Positions 16,631 through 24,517 of a stretch of DNA of 64,000 bases are shown piece by piece (positions within the stretch are counted from its first letter, which is position 1; the number at the start of each line of letters is the position of its first letter). The notes under the pieces are model-generated. The model made no database searches. It saw only the letters and a program-made list of their open reading frames with translations, and was not told the DNA's origin. The stretch comes from Cyanobacteria bacterium FACHB-63 (lineage in GTDB: Bacteria > Cyanobacteriota > Cyanobacteriia > Leptolyngbyales > Leptolyngbyaceae): assembly GCA_014695255.1 (NCBI GenBank), contig JACJNX010000064.1, forward strand, positions 62,001 through 126,000. The letters run 5' to 3'. The position numbers and the translations under genes are program-made.

Positions 16631-17905
16631 ATGCAATGTGGGAAAGCACCTGTGGATGTTTATATTCTTGATTTATTAGTCATCGGCTTACTATTACTAA
16701 CAGTAACGCTGGGATCAGGATTGATTGCCCGCTTACCGCTCTCTTATGCACTGATCTATCTACTTGTGGGTATCGTTTTAAGCCCGTATGGCTTTAATCT
16801 GATTCAGGCTCGCCCAGACGCAAATTTTCTAGAGCGAGTGACGGAGCTGGTGGTCTTGATTTCGCTCTTTAGCTGCGGACTCAAAATGAACCGCCCGATG
16901 CGATTTTGGGCTTGGCGATCGACCACGCGGTTGATCGGTATATTAATGCCGATCACGATTTTTTCGGTTGCCGCGATCGCGCATTTCATTCTCAACCTTG
17001 AATGGGGATTAGCGATTCTGTTAGGCGCAATTCTGGCTCCGACTGATCCCGTTCTCGCGGCAGAAGTACAGCTTGAAGACCCCCAAGATCGCGATGAATT
17101 GAGATTTGGCATCACTTCTGAAGGCGGATTGAATGATGCGCTGGCATTTCCGTTTGTCTACTTTGGCATTCACTCGATCGAAAAAGGCAATTGGCGCGGC
17201 TGGTTTCGAGAATGGCTGATGGTTGATGTGGTGTGGGCAATTCTTGCCGGATTAGTCGCTGGATTTGTAGTCGCAAAAGCAATCAAATGGATCGATAAAA
17301 AACTCGAACGCTTTCGGACTCCCGATGACTTGATGGAAGATTTTGTCGCCCTCAGCGCCATTCTCATCACCTATGCTGTGACAGAGTTAATCAACGGATA
17401 TGGCTTTTTAGCTGTCTTTATTGCAGGAATCGCCATGCGAAGACGACGGAATACTGAGTACACAAAAAATCAACTCCACTTCATCGAACGGTTAGAAAAA
17501 CTATCGGAAATCGGCACCATTCTCCTACTCGGCTCGATGCTGCGATTTCAGCCGATGCTGAAATATGCAGGCGATGCGTTTCTAATTGCCTTTAGCTTAA
17601 TCTTTGTGATTCGCCCCGTGGGAACTTGGATTAGCACGATCGGCTTAAACGCCCATCCCGCAACTCGGCGGCTCTATGGGTGGTTCGGAATTCGCGGAGT
17701 CGGTTCAATTTACTATCTCGCCTACACGTTCGGTCATGGGCTGAAGGGTGAAACGGGTGAACAAATCGCCTGGATTACCTTTTGGACGATCGTCATTTCC
17801 GTCCTGCTGCACGGCGTAACTTCCACCCCCCTGATGCGCTGGTACGAGCGTCACGTCGAACACAACCCGACTTTAGAGCAACATCCAGCCCAGCACGAAG
17901 CTTAA
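16631..17905 (+). CDS. CPA1-family Na+(K+)/H+ antiporter
   Basis: A 424-residue membrane protein with about 12 hydrophobic segments in the Na_H_Exchanger family. The segment AILAPTDPVLAAEVQL carries the TDP unwound motif, and SEGGLNDALAFPFVY carries the Asp of the ion-binding helix. A further conserved stretch is RRRRNTEY after a long cytoplasmic loop. It exchanges monovalent cations for protons across the plasma or thylakoid membrane; the exact ion is not predictable. It sits between the WG protein and psaM, both on the same strand. Confidence 0.88.
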   Translation: MQCGKAPVDVYILDLLVIGLLLLTVTLGSGLIARLPLSYALIYLLVGIVLSPYGFNLIQARPDANFLERVTELVVLISLFSCGLKMNRPMRFWAWRSTTRLIGILMPITIFSVAAIAHFILNLEWGLAILLGAILAPTDPVLAAEVQLEDPQDRDELRFGITSEGGLNDALAFPFVYFGIHSIEKGNWRGWFREWLMVDVVWAILAGLVAGFVVAKAIKWIDKKLERFRTPDDLMEDFVALSAILITYAVTELINGYGFLAVFIAGIAMRRRRNTEYTKNQLHFIERLEKLSEIGTILLLGSMLRFQPMLKYAGDAFLIAFSLIFVIRPVGTWISTIGLNAHPATRRLYGWFGIRGVGSIYYLAYTFGHGLKGETGEQIAWITFWTIVISVLLHGVTSTPLMRWYERHVEHNPTLEQHPAQHEA

Positions 17906-18006
17906 TCAGGACACGCTCTGTTGCATCTTGTTACGAACTACTTCCCGAAATGTGCATTTTCGTTCACATTGAGGAACGATACCCTGAGATAAGGAGTTTT
18001 CACACA

Positions 18007-18102
18007 ATGTCTTTATCCGATACTCAAGTTCTGGTTGCACTGGTCGTGGCTCTCATTCCGGGAGTCCTCGCATTTCGGTTAGCCACTGAACTGTATAAGT
18101 AG
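18007..18102 (+). CDS. psaM: Photosystem I reaction centre subunit XII (31 aa)
   Basis: A single-helix 31-residue subunit of photosystem I: MSLSDTQVLVALVV, then a hydrophobic span, then FRLATELYK. It is very close to cyanobacterial PsaM, which begins M-x-LSDTQ and ends FRL-x-TELYK. PsaM sits at the monomer-monomer interface of PSI trimers. The ATG at 18007 follows AAGGAG at 17990-17995. A longer in-frame opening runs back into the antiporter gene, but the codons before 18007 are not PsaM-like. Confidence 0.93.
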   Translation: MSLSDTQVLVALVVALIPGVLAFRLATELYK

Positions 18103-18124
18103 GTTCCGAATCAGTAGGTTCCGA
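18098..18124 (+). repeat. Tandem 12-nt direct repeat at the psaM stop
   Basis: AGTAGGTTCCGA occurs at 18098-18109, overlapping the psaM stop, and again at 18113-18124, 3 nt later. It is a small recent duplication with no evident function. Confidence 0.6.
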
Positions 18125-18651
18125 CCAAAGCAGGAAACTCGCCTTAATAGTGAACAGGCAAATCGTTAAAAGAAAACTGTCAATTCAGTGCTCATTTTTC
18201 GATTCAGCTAGTAAACTATCTAGGCGAGTTTCCTGTCTGAATGGGTTTTTCCGAGTAAGCAGGCGAACCTATCGCGATCGAAAAGCACAAAAAAGCGCCA
18301 TTCAAGACTGCGAAAAAAATCAAATCTTTTCTCTCAGTTTTCAGTTCTTTTTTGTTGTAACTGTGCTTAGTTCACTCGTACTTCTTGATTTTGGGTGCCA
18401 GATTTGCAATCTTGGATAAGCTCTACTGACAATCAAATTTTGAAAGTCAATCCTTTGATGAATTAAAGTTTGATATTCTTCCATTCAACGGTGAGAAATT
18501 TTGGTCAGTTTTCTATACAAGAACATCGAACTCAGTTAAGTTGCAGGAATTCACGTTAAAAGTGAAGCCTAATCGTGAATACTTCTGGATGAAAGTTTTT
18601 TGTGCTTGAGTGATTTTCTTTTGCTATCTGCTATCACACGGTAACGAACCC
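18103..18651. other. 549-bp region with a long-arm inverted repeat, no convincing gene
   Basis: AT-rich spacer between psaM and the next gene. It holds an inverted repeat whose 14-nt arms match perfectly: CAGGAAACTCGCCT at 18131-18144 and its reverse complement at 18222-18235, separated by 77 nt. Each arm extends to about 20 nt with two mismatches. An 89-codon opening at 18150-18419 crosses it but has the composition of noncoding DNA. The repeat could fold a transcript downstream of psaM or be the remains of a small mobile repeat. Confidence 0.5.
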
Positions 18652-19068
18652 ATGAATGCACTTCCTCTTCCACAGCCACCTGAATCTCCCAAACCTCGCC
18701 GCACTCGACAGTCTGCCCGTCGTGCCCGTCCGCAGCATCAACAGTCACGCAGCCATCGTATTTTAGCGGCTGAAGCGATCGTGAAACTGAGTGTAAATGC
18801 TGTAATTTCTAGCGCCGCGATCGCGGCATTGGTGCAGCTTATTCCTCAGAGCATCAGCCAACAGACAAAACTCAAAGAAATTCAAGCGGAAGTCCAGATC
18901 GCTGAGACGCGAGTGACTCGCTTGAAAGCAGACTTTAATCGCTATTTTGACCCGCAGCAAGCAACCGCGATCGTTCAGGAGCAAACGAATCGAGCAGACC
19001 CGAATCAGCGCTTGGTTGTGTTAGATGGTGCAGAACCCACGCAACCAGCTCCCGCTCAAAATCCCTAG
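18652..19068 (+). CDS. Conserved cyanobacterial single-pass membrane protein with coiled coil (FtsL/DivIC-like topology)
   Basis: 138 residues with no recognised named family. The basic cytoplasmic N-terminus is rich in Pro, Arg and His (PKPRRTRQSARRARPQHQQ). It is followed by one transmembrane helix (VISSAAIAALVQLIPQSI) and a predicted coiled coil (QQTKLKEIQAEVQIAETRVTRL). The tail reads FNRYFDPQQATAIVQEQTNRADPNQRLVVL. This size and order resemble bitopic divisome proteins such as FtsL or DivIC, but there is no sequence proof. The ATG at 18652 is preferred to an opening 42 nt upstream. Confidence 0.72.
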   Translation: MNALPLPQPPESPKPRRTRQSARRARPQHQQSRSHRILAAEAIVKLSVNAVISSAAIAALVQLIPQSISQQTKLKEIQAEVQIAETRVTRLKADFNRYFDPQQATAIVQEQTNRADPNQRLVVLDGAEPTQPAPAQNP

Positions 19069-19069
19069 C

Positions 19070-19111
19070 GATTCACAATTCTGAAGTCCAGATTCACAAT
19101 TCTGAAGTCCC
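19070..19111. repeat. Tandem 21-nt direct repeat
   Basis: Two adjacent 21-nt units (19070-19090 and 19091-19111), beginning GATTCACAATTCTG and identical except for the last base, just after the stop of the preceding gene. This is probably replication slippage. Confidence 0.7.
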
Positions 19112-19162
19112 AACAGAATTCGATTGAATGTCGAGGTCAGCCTGATTTCGGCGCTTTTGCAT

Positions 19163-19195
19163 GAAAAAATCGCACCCTTGATATGAGGATGCGAT
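19163..19195 (-). terminator. Terminator for the cysteine-rich protein gene
   Basis: Read on the minus strand, ATCGCA at 19195-19190 pairs with TGCGAT at 19174-19169. The stem is extended past one mismatch by CC/GG and followed by TTTTT. It lies 20 nt after the stop of the gene at 19215-19520. Confidence 0.65.
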
Positions 19196-19214
19196 GCACG
19201 ATTTTGTTTAACGC

Positions 19215-19520
19215 TTAGAGCGAAGAAGCCGTAACTTCCGACTCTGAAAGCATTGACCCTGACTCAATCACACAAGGAAATGCGCTGGTAAATGAGTTTC
19301 CTCCAGCGCTGGTCGTACTGCGCGATCGAGCAAATGCTACTTCAGGATGCCAGGGGGCGACTTCCCATTCTGGTTCAAAAATTGGAGTTGCCAGAGAACA
19401 AGATTTCCAGGTACTTTGAACGGCGACATTGAGTTGATTACAGTGTCCACCGCGCCGTCCTTCAGGAGAATAAAACCGACAGTGGCGACAGATTGAGGTC
19501 AAGGCATCGTTATTGTTCAT
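19215..19520 (-). CDS. Conserved cyanobacterial cysteine-rich protein of unknown function
   Basis: 101 residues starting at MNNNDALTS. The N-terminal half is dense in conserved-looking residues: CRHCRFYSPEGRRGGHC, then QLNVAVQSTWKSCSLATPIF. The cysteines (a C-x2-C pair, then two single ones) could bind zinc or an iron-sulfur cluster. The C-terminal half is low in pattern. I recognise this as a recurrent cyanobacterial hypothetical family but know no function. A longer in-frame start 28 codons upstream adds residues unlike the core, so the internal ATG is used. A terminator follows. Confidence 0.72.
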   Translation of the reverse strand: MNNNDALTSICRHCRFYSPEGRRGGHCNQLNVAVQSTWKSCSLATPIFEPEWEVAPWHPEVAFARSRSTTSAGGNSFTSAFPCVIESGSMLSESEVTASSL

Positions 19521-20204
19521 GTTCTCGGACAGGTTAGAGTGCGAATGTGAAACAGCAGCGCTACTTCTTATGAAGTATTTTGGTTTGTTATTGAATGAAA
19601 TCAATTAAGAAATATTGAGTTAAGTTGCCTGCACTCAATACCGATCAGAACGATTAATCGGAGTTCACAATTAATGTGCCTCTAATTCTTATTGTTAAGC
19701 AGGGTCACAGGAATATGTGTTTATAAAAACCTTGGAAATCGTTGGTATATCTTGTTTCTAGCAATCAATTGCAAAAATGGAGTTTCATATTAATTTTAGA
19801 TTTCGGGGATCGCTCTAAATCGCAAAAAATAATTGTTTAGAGCCGTACAAAAGCGAACTAGAAGTGCAAAAACAGGATGGGGATCAGAGAGAACCACACA
19901 ACAAACTCACTTATTACAAATCAGATTTTTTGAACGTGACGAAACAAGAAAACTATTTTTAGCGTCATTTTTTGAGTGCACCCTACGATAAGTATCCCCA
20001 AAGTATCGCCAGCAGAATCGCTGTATTCCTCTAGCAAGAGTTAGAAATGGGGATCGCTAAGTGGAGAGTTTACAAATGAACGCAACTATGAATAGAAAAG
20101 CAACGATCGTGCTCATTACAATCCGTAAAAACTCCTAAATTTGGCAATTTTCCGTTTTCTTAAGAAAGAGGTCATGATCGGAATGCGAGTGAATTGAGTG
20201 TGAT
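19521..20204. other. AT-rich intergenic region, no feature recognised
   Basis: About 680 bases between the divergent cysteine-rich protein gene and the cobalamin riboswitch. I see no open frame with coding character and no tRNA. The right-hand part presumably contains the promoter for the riboswitch transcript, but no clear -10/-35 pair stands out. Confidence 0.5.
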
Positions 20205-20300
20205 ATGCTGCATTGGCTTAGGATTGGGAAAGTCCGGTCAGATTCCGGCACTGTGGCGCAACTGTGATGAACGAGAGTTCGAGTCAGAATGCCAATCTTG
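20205..20300 (+). ncRNA. Cobalamin (adenosylcobalamin-type) riboswitch
   Basis: Conserved blocks of the cobalamin aptamer are present in order: GGGAAAGTCCGG (20226-20237), ATTCCGG (20242-20248), the B12-box-like TGTGGCGCAACTGTGATG, and the 3' block GAGTCAGAATGCC (20281-20293). It lies 54 nt upstream of cobG and heads a four-gene cobalamin operon. Binding of B12 is expected to reduce expression. The boundaries are approximate. Confidence 0.88.
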
Positions 20301-20314
20301 AGCAGTCTGTTTAA

Positions 20315-20335
20315 TTCTCTGCGACCCACGGAGAA
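20315..20335 (+). promoter_or_regulatory. Expression-platform hairpin sequestering the cobG ribosome-binding site
   Basis: TTCTCTG (20315-20321) pairs with CGGAGAA (20329-20335) around a 7-nt loop, with one G-U pair. The right arm contains the GGAG of the Shine-Dalgarno region (20330-20339) of cobG, whose ATG is at 20347. No T-run follows, which favours translational rather than transcriptional control. Confidence 0.65.
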
Positions 20336-20346
20336 GGGGCATATTC

Positions 20347-21648
20347 ATGAGTTGGTTGGCTGCATCAAATCCCTGTCCAGGCTTGTTTTATGGCACCGCT
20401 GCTCAAGATGGAACGTTGATTCGGATTCGCGTTCCGGGCGGTTGTTTAAGTCGTGATCAAGCGGTGGCGATCGTCCAGATTGCCGATCGCTGGCAGACTT
20501 CTGTGGTTCAAGTGACGAATCGCGCTAATCTCCAGTTTCGAGCGCTGCGATCAATTCCAAGTCCCGAAGTGTTTAGCACGCTGCAATCGGTCGGACTTGC
20601 ATCTCAGAATCCGCACCTGGATCACCTCAGAAATATCATGGCAAGCCCAACGGCAGGAATTGATCCTGCCGAGTTAATTGATGTGCGATCGCTGGTTCAG
20701 GCAATTGATACTGATCTTCAGAACACGCCCGAATTGATCGGACTGCCGCCCAAATTCAGTATTGGAATTGATGGCGGTGGGACGATCGGGATTGGGGCGA
20801 GATCCGAATCAGCTTGGCAGCATCGGTACAATGAGATTCAGCTTTCAGCCGTGACGAGCGATCGGTTTAAGTTGACGCTGGGAAGCAATCGGCGATTCTA
20901 TGAGACAGATGTGCTGATCAAGAAATCGGATTGTCGATCTGCGATCGCAGCACTGACGCAAACCTATCTCACCTACGTGCAGCAGTCCCAAAGCCAGAAA
21001 AAGCCCCGTCTGCGAGATTTATTAAAAGATTGGGGAATTGAACAGTATCTTGAGCGCGTTCCGTTTCAGTTTGAGCGTGATTCAGGGGTTTCGATTTCGC
21101 CTGCTCGCGTGCAGCACTTAGGCATTCAACCGCAGCGCCAATCTGGACAAGCTTATATTGGAATTGCCCTCAAACTGGGATGGATGACGATCGCTCAGCT
21201 TCGAGGCTTGATTCAACTGGCGGAAACTTACGGTTCTGGAGAATTGCGGCTCACACCTTGGCAGTCTATTTTGCTTCCTGATGTAGCGATCGACCAGACT
21301 TCAATCGTGCTTGACGCGATCGCAGCGCTTGAACTATCTACCAACCCGATTGATTCTACAGTCGTTGCCTGTGCTGGAAAACCCGGCTGTGCAGCCTCAG
21401 AAACTCACACTCAAACCCATGCGTTAACCTTGATCGATCAATTAAAACATCCCGTTAACATTCATATCACTGGCTGCCCCAAAGGTTGTGCCCAACCCAG
21501 TCCCGCAGAATTCACGCTGCTTGGCACAACCCTGCAAGGCTCTGAAGCTTATACTTTGTTCGCAGGCGATCGCCCCCTCAGCGATCGTCCAATTTTCGCG
21601 AATGAACTTTCGACGATCGTAGAGTTAATTAATACGCTACATGATTGA
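20347..21648 (+). CDS. cobG: Precorrin-3B synthase CobG (siroheme/ferredoxin-type fold)
   Basis: A 433-residue homologue of sulfite/nitrite reductases that in the aerobic B12 pathway hydroxylates precorrin-3A with O2. It has two half-domains: LIRIRVPGGCLSRDQ at the start and VTNRANLQFRAL. The [4Fe-4S] cysteine set C-x5-C (ACAGKPGCAAS) and C-x3-C (GCPKGCAQPS) near residues 340-380 is intact. It is the first gene after the cobalamin riboswitch, and its stop overlaps the cobH start by 8 bp (21641-21648). An O2-dependent step sits in the same operon as a CbiG domain (see the cbiG-cobJ entry). Confidence 0.92.
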   Translation: MSWLAASNPCPGLFYGTAAQDGTLIRIRVPGGCLSRDQAVAIVQIADRWQTSVVQVTNRANLQFRALRSIPSPEVFSTLQSVGLASQNPHLDHLRNIMASPTAGIDPAELIDVRSLVQAIDTDLQNTPELIGLPPKFSIGIDGGGTIGIGARSESAWQHRYNEIQLSAVTSDRFKLTLGSNRRFYETDVLIKKSDCRSAIAALTQTYLTYVQQSQSQKKPRLRDLLKDWGIEQYLERVPFQFERDSGVSISPARVQHLGIQPQRQSGQAYIGIALKLGWMTIAQLRGLIQLAETYGSGELRLTPWQSILLPDVAIDQTSIVLDAIAALELSTNPIDSTVVACAGKPGCAASETHTQTHALTLIDQLKHPVNIHITGCPKGCAQPSPAEFTLLGTTLQGSEAYTLFAGDRPLSDRPIFANELSTIVELINTLHD

Positions 21649-22270
21649 TTACATTCGTAACGGCGATGATATCTACCGCAAATCTTTTGCCATCATTCGC
21701 GCAGAAGCTCAACTCGATCGCTTACCTGCGGATCTGGCTCATGTCGCAGTCCGGTTAATTCATGCTTGCGGGATGACTGATTTGGCTGAAGATATCGAGG
21801 CTTCTCCAGATGCAGTGGAAGTGGGGCGATCGGCGCTTGTGATCGGCGCTCCGATTTTATGTGATGCTCAGATGGTGGCAAATGGAGTGACCCGCAAACG
21901 ATTACCTGTGGATAATCAGGTGATTTGTACGCTGAATGATCCGACTGTTCCAGAACTTGCACGATCGATCAACAACACGCGATCGGCTGCGGCTTTAGAA
22001 CTTTGGAAACCCATGTTAGGCGGATCAGTCGTCGCGATTGGCAATGCTCCGACAGCGTTGTTTCGGTTGCTGGAGTTGTTAGACGAAGGTGCGCCAAAAC
22101 CCGCGCTGATTTTAGGGTTTCCAGTCGGATTTGTCGGAGCCGCAGAATCAAAGGCGGAACTGGCGGCAAATAGTCGCGGTGTTCCGTTTATCACCCTGCA
22201 TGGGCGGCGGGGTGGAAGCGCGATCGCGGCGGCGGCGGTAAATGCTTTAGCAAAACAAGAGGAGATATAA
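21641..22270 (+). CDS. cobH: Precorrin-8X methylmutase CobH/CbiC
   Basis: A 209-residue enzyme moving the C11 methyl group to C12 to give hydrogenobyrinate or the cobalt form. The catalytic histidine is in AVRLIHACGMTDLAEDI, with conserved GAPILCDAQMVANGV and GFPVGFVGAAESKAEL downstream. It overlaps cobG by 8 bp and is 2 bp from cobI, so it is translationally coupled in the B12 operon. Confidence 0.95.
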   Translation: MIDYIRNGDDIYRKSFAIIRAEAQLDRLPADLAHVAVRLIHACGMTDLAEDIEASPDAVEVGRSALVIGAPILCDAQMVANGVTRKRLPVDNQVICTLNDPTVPELARSINNTRSAAALELWKPMLGGSVVAIGNAPTALFRLLELLDEGAPKPALILGFPVGFVGAAESKAELAANSRGVPFITLHGRRGGSAIAAAAVNALAKQEEI

Positions 22271-22272
22271 AT

Positions 22273-22968
22273 ATGACAGGTCGGCTTTATGGAATTGGCA
22301 TTGGTCCTGGAGATCCGGAACTACTCACGATGAAAGCGTTTCGGGTGCTGCGATCGTCCTCAGTCGTGGCTTACCCGATGTCGGATAGTGGGCGCAAATT
22401 GGCACGATCGATCGTGGCGGAATATCTCCGACCCGAACAAATCGAAGTGCCGATGTATTTTCCGTTTAAGCTCGAAGAATCAGCACAGCCTTACTACGAC
22501 AAAGCAGCAGAAACGCTGGCAGAACATCTAGAAGCAGGGCGTGATGTGGCGGTTCTGTGTGAAGGTGATCCCTTCTTTTTTGGATCGTTTATGTATCTGT
22601 ACAATCGATTGTCCGATCGATTTCCTACTGAGGTCGTTCCAGGTGTGTCTTGCGTTATGGCAAGTCCAGCAATTCTAGGAACGCCTTTAACTTACCGCAA
22701 TGATGTGTTTATGGTAGTTTCTGCAATTCTTCCCGAAGAAGAGTTAGCATCGCGGTTATCCGTCGCTGATGCTGCTGCAATCATCAAGCTGGGGAAGCAC
22801 TTCAATAAAGTTGTGGGTGTTCTGAAACAGTTAGGACTGTACGATCGTGCCAAGTACATTGAACGTGCAACCATGCCCGATCAGCGCGTTGTGCCGATCG
22901 ATGAAATGAATCCGGCTGAAGTTCCTTATTTCTCAATGATTGTAATTCCGAGCCAATGGCAGCCTTAA
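22273..22968 (+). CDS. cobI: Precorrin-2 C20-methyltransferase CobI/CbiL
   Basis: A 231-residue SAM-dependent tetrapyrrole methylase. The opening GRLYGIGIGPGDPELLTMKA is the family glycine-rich motif. VLCEGDPFFFGSFMYLY and VVPGVSCVMASPA follow as the substrate- and SAM-site loops. It lies 2 bp after cobH, and its stop overlaps the next gene by 13 bp (22956-22968). Confidence 0.95.
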   Translation: MTGRLYGIGIGPGDPELLTMKAFRVLRSSSVVAYPMSDSGRKLARSIVAEYLRPEQIEVPMYFPFKLEESAQPYYDKAAETLAEHLEAGRDVAVLCEGDPFFFGSFMYLYNRLSDRFPTEVVPGVSCVMASPAILGTPLTYRNDVFMVVSAILPEEELASRLSVADAAAIIKLGKHFNKVVGVLKQLGLYDRAKYIERATMPDQRVVPIDEMNPAEVPYFSMIVIPSQWQP

Positions 22969-24353
22969 CTTCTTCTCCGATCGCAGTAATGGTCTTGAGT
23001 CAAGCCAGCGTTCCGATCGCTCGTGAGATTGTAAATGCTTTCCCGAATGCAACCTTGTACGGTTTAGAGCATCGGACTCATGGAGTCGATCGCGCCTTTA
23101 CTCAGTTCGGGGAAACTGTACGCGAATTGTTCAGTCAAGGAACTGCGATCGTGGGAATTTGTGCTGCAGGAATTTTGATTCGCACCATTGCACCTTTGTT
23201 AAACAATAAATGGCAAGAACCCCCTGTGTTGGCGATCGCAGAAGATGGTAGCGCAGTGGTTCCCTTACTGGGTGGATTACAGGGTGTGAATGATCTAGCG
23301 CGTCAAATTGCTGCAATTTTTGAAGTCGCGCCTGCGATTACAACGAGCGGAGACATTCGATTTCGTACCGCATTGCTCTCTCCGCCAAGGGAATATCGCT
23401 TGCTCAATCCTGATGATGCAAAGACGTTTCTAGCAGATTTACTTGCAGGAGCAACCGTTAAGATTGAGGGCGATGCGCCTTGGCTTGTGGAGAGTCAGTT
23501 ACCGATCGCGCCTGATGCCCGATTAACGATCAAGATCACAGAGCAATCCATGACAGGTCGTTCAGATTGTTTGGTCTATCAGCGAACTCCGATTAAGCGG
23601 CTTGCTATTATTGGCACAGGTCCCGGATCGGCTGAGTGGATGTCTCCCCAAGTCAATGAGGTGCTGCGATCGGCGACCGATTGGATCGGCTATCAAACTT
23701 ATCTGAACTTAGTCGAACCGCTTCGCACAACACAGCGCCTTCATGTTTTTGATAACCGTGAGGAACTAGAACGGGCAGCATTGGCGTTAGATTTGGCGGC
23801 GGAGGGGCGATCTGTCGTGATGGTGTCATCCGGTGATCCAGGCATTTACGCAATGGCGGCGGCGGTTTTTGAGGTGTTAGAGCGCGACAATAAACCAGAA
23901 TGGAACGCGATCGACCTGCAAGTTTGCCCCGGAATCTCTGCGATGCAAGCGGCGGCGGCTCAAGTCGGCGCACCGTTGGGACATGATTTCTGCGCAATTT
24001 CGCTCTCAGACATTCTCAAACCTTGGGAAACGATCGCCGATCGCATCTCTGCTGCCGCTCAAGCAGACTTTGCGATCGCCTTTTACAATCCCGTTTCTAA
24101 AATGCGCACTTGGCAACTTGAGAAAGCAAAAGCTTTATTGTTGAACGCTCGATCGCCTGACACTCCAATTGTTCTCGCTCGTAACTTAGGCAGACCCGGA
24201 CAACAGATTCAGGTGAAAGCTTTAGGGGATTTAGCGATCGACGATGCCGATATGAGAACGGTGATTTTGATTGGCTCAAGCAAGACGCGAATCATCGATC
24301 GCGCAGACGGCGGAGTTTGGGTCTACACGCCGCGCCGCTATGATGCTCAATAA
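22956..24353 (+). CDS. cobJ: CbiG-CobJ fusion: cobalt-precorrin-5A hydrolase domain plus precorrin-3B C17-methyltransferase
   Basis: A 465-residue two-domain protein. Residues about 1-150 are CbiG-like (AIVGICAAGILIRTIAPLL, VVPLLGGLQGVNDLAR), the lactone-opening domain of the anaerobic route. Residues about 210-465 are the CobJ/CbiH methylase (LAIIGTGPGSAEWMSPQV, VSSGDPGIYAMAAAVFEVL, VCPGISAMQAAAAQVGAPLGHDFC). Such fusions are known in cyanobacteria. It ends the riboswitch-controlled operon. Its anaerobic-type domain next to the O2-using CobG makes the ring-contraction route ambiguous. Confidence 0.92.
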   Translation: MAALTSSPIAVMVLSQASVPIAREIVNAFPNATLYGLEHRTHGVDRAFTQFGETVRELFSQGTAIVGICAAGILIRTIAPLLNNKWQEPPVLAIAEDGSAVVPLLGGLQGVNDLARQIAAIFEVAPAITTSGDIRFRTALLSPPREYRLLNPDDAKTFLADLLAGATVKIEGDAPWLVESQLPIAPDARLTIKITEQSMTGRSDCLVYQRTPIKRLAIIGTGPGSAEWMSPQVNEVLRSATDWIGYQTYLNLVEPLRTTQRLHVFDNREELERAALALDLAAEGRSVVMVSSGDPGIYAMAAAVFEVLERDNKPEWNAIDLQVCPGISAMQAAAAQVGAPLGHDFCAISLSDILKPWETIADRISAAAQADFAIAFYNPVSKMRTWQLEKAKALLLNARSPDTPIVLARNLGRPGQQIQVKALGDLAIDDADMRTVILIGSSKTRIIDRADGGVWVYTPRRYDAQ

Positions 24354-24517
24354 GCACAAAGACGCTGAATTAGATCTTCGTGCTTTGCAGTCGGTTCTGA
24401 AAGTGGCATGGGCAATCCGTCTCTGAGTTCAAAGCTTCTACCTGTTCCATCGTCCCAAGCAAGAAACGCTTCAAACGTTAGTGACGCGGCTACTGTTGCA
24501 TCCATCGCGGGTTCTTC

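Noticed and set aside
18150-18419. 89-codon open frame after psaM
   Set aside because: It crosses the inverted repeat, has no ribosome-binding site and its composition resembles the surrounding noncoding DNA.
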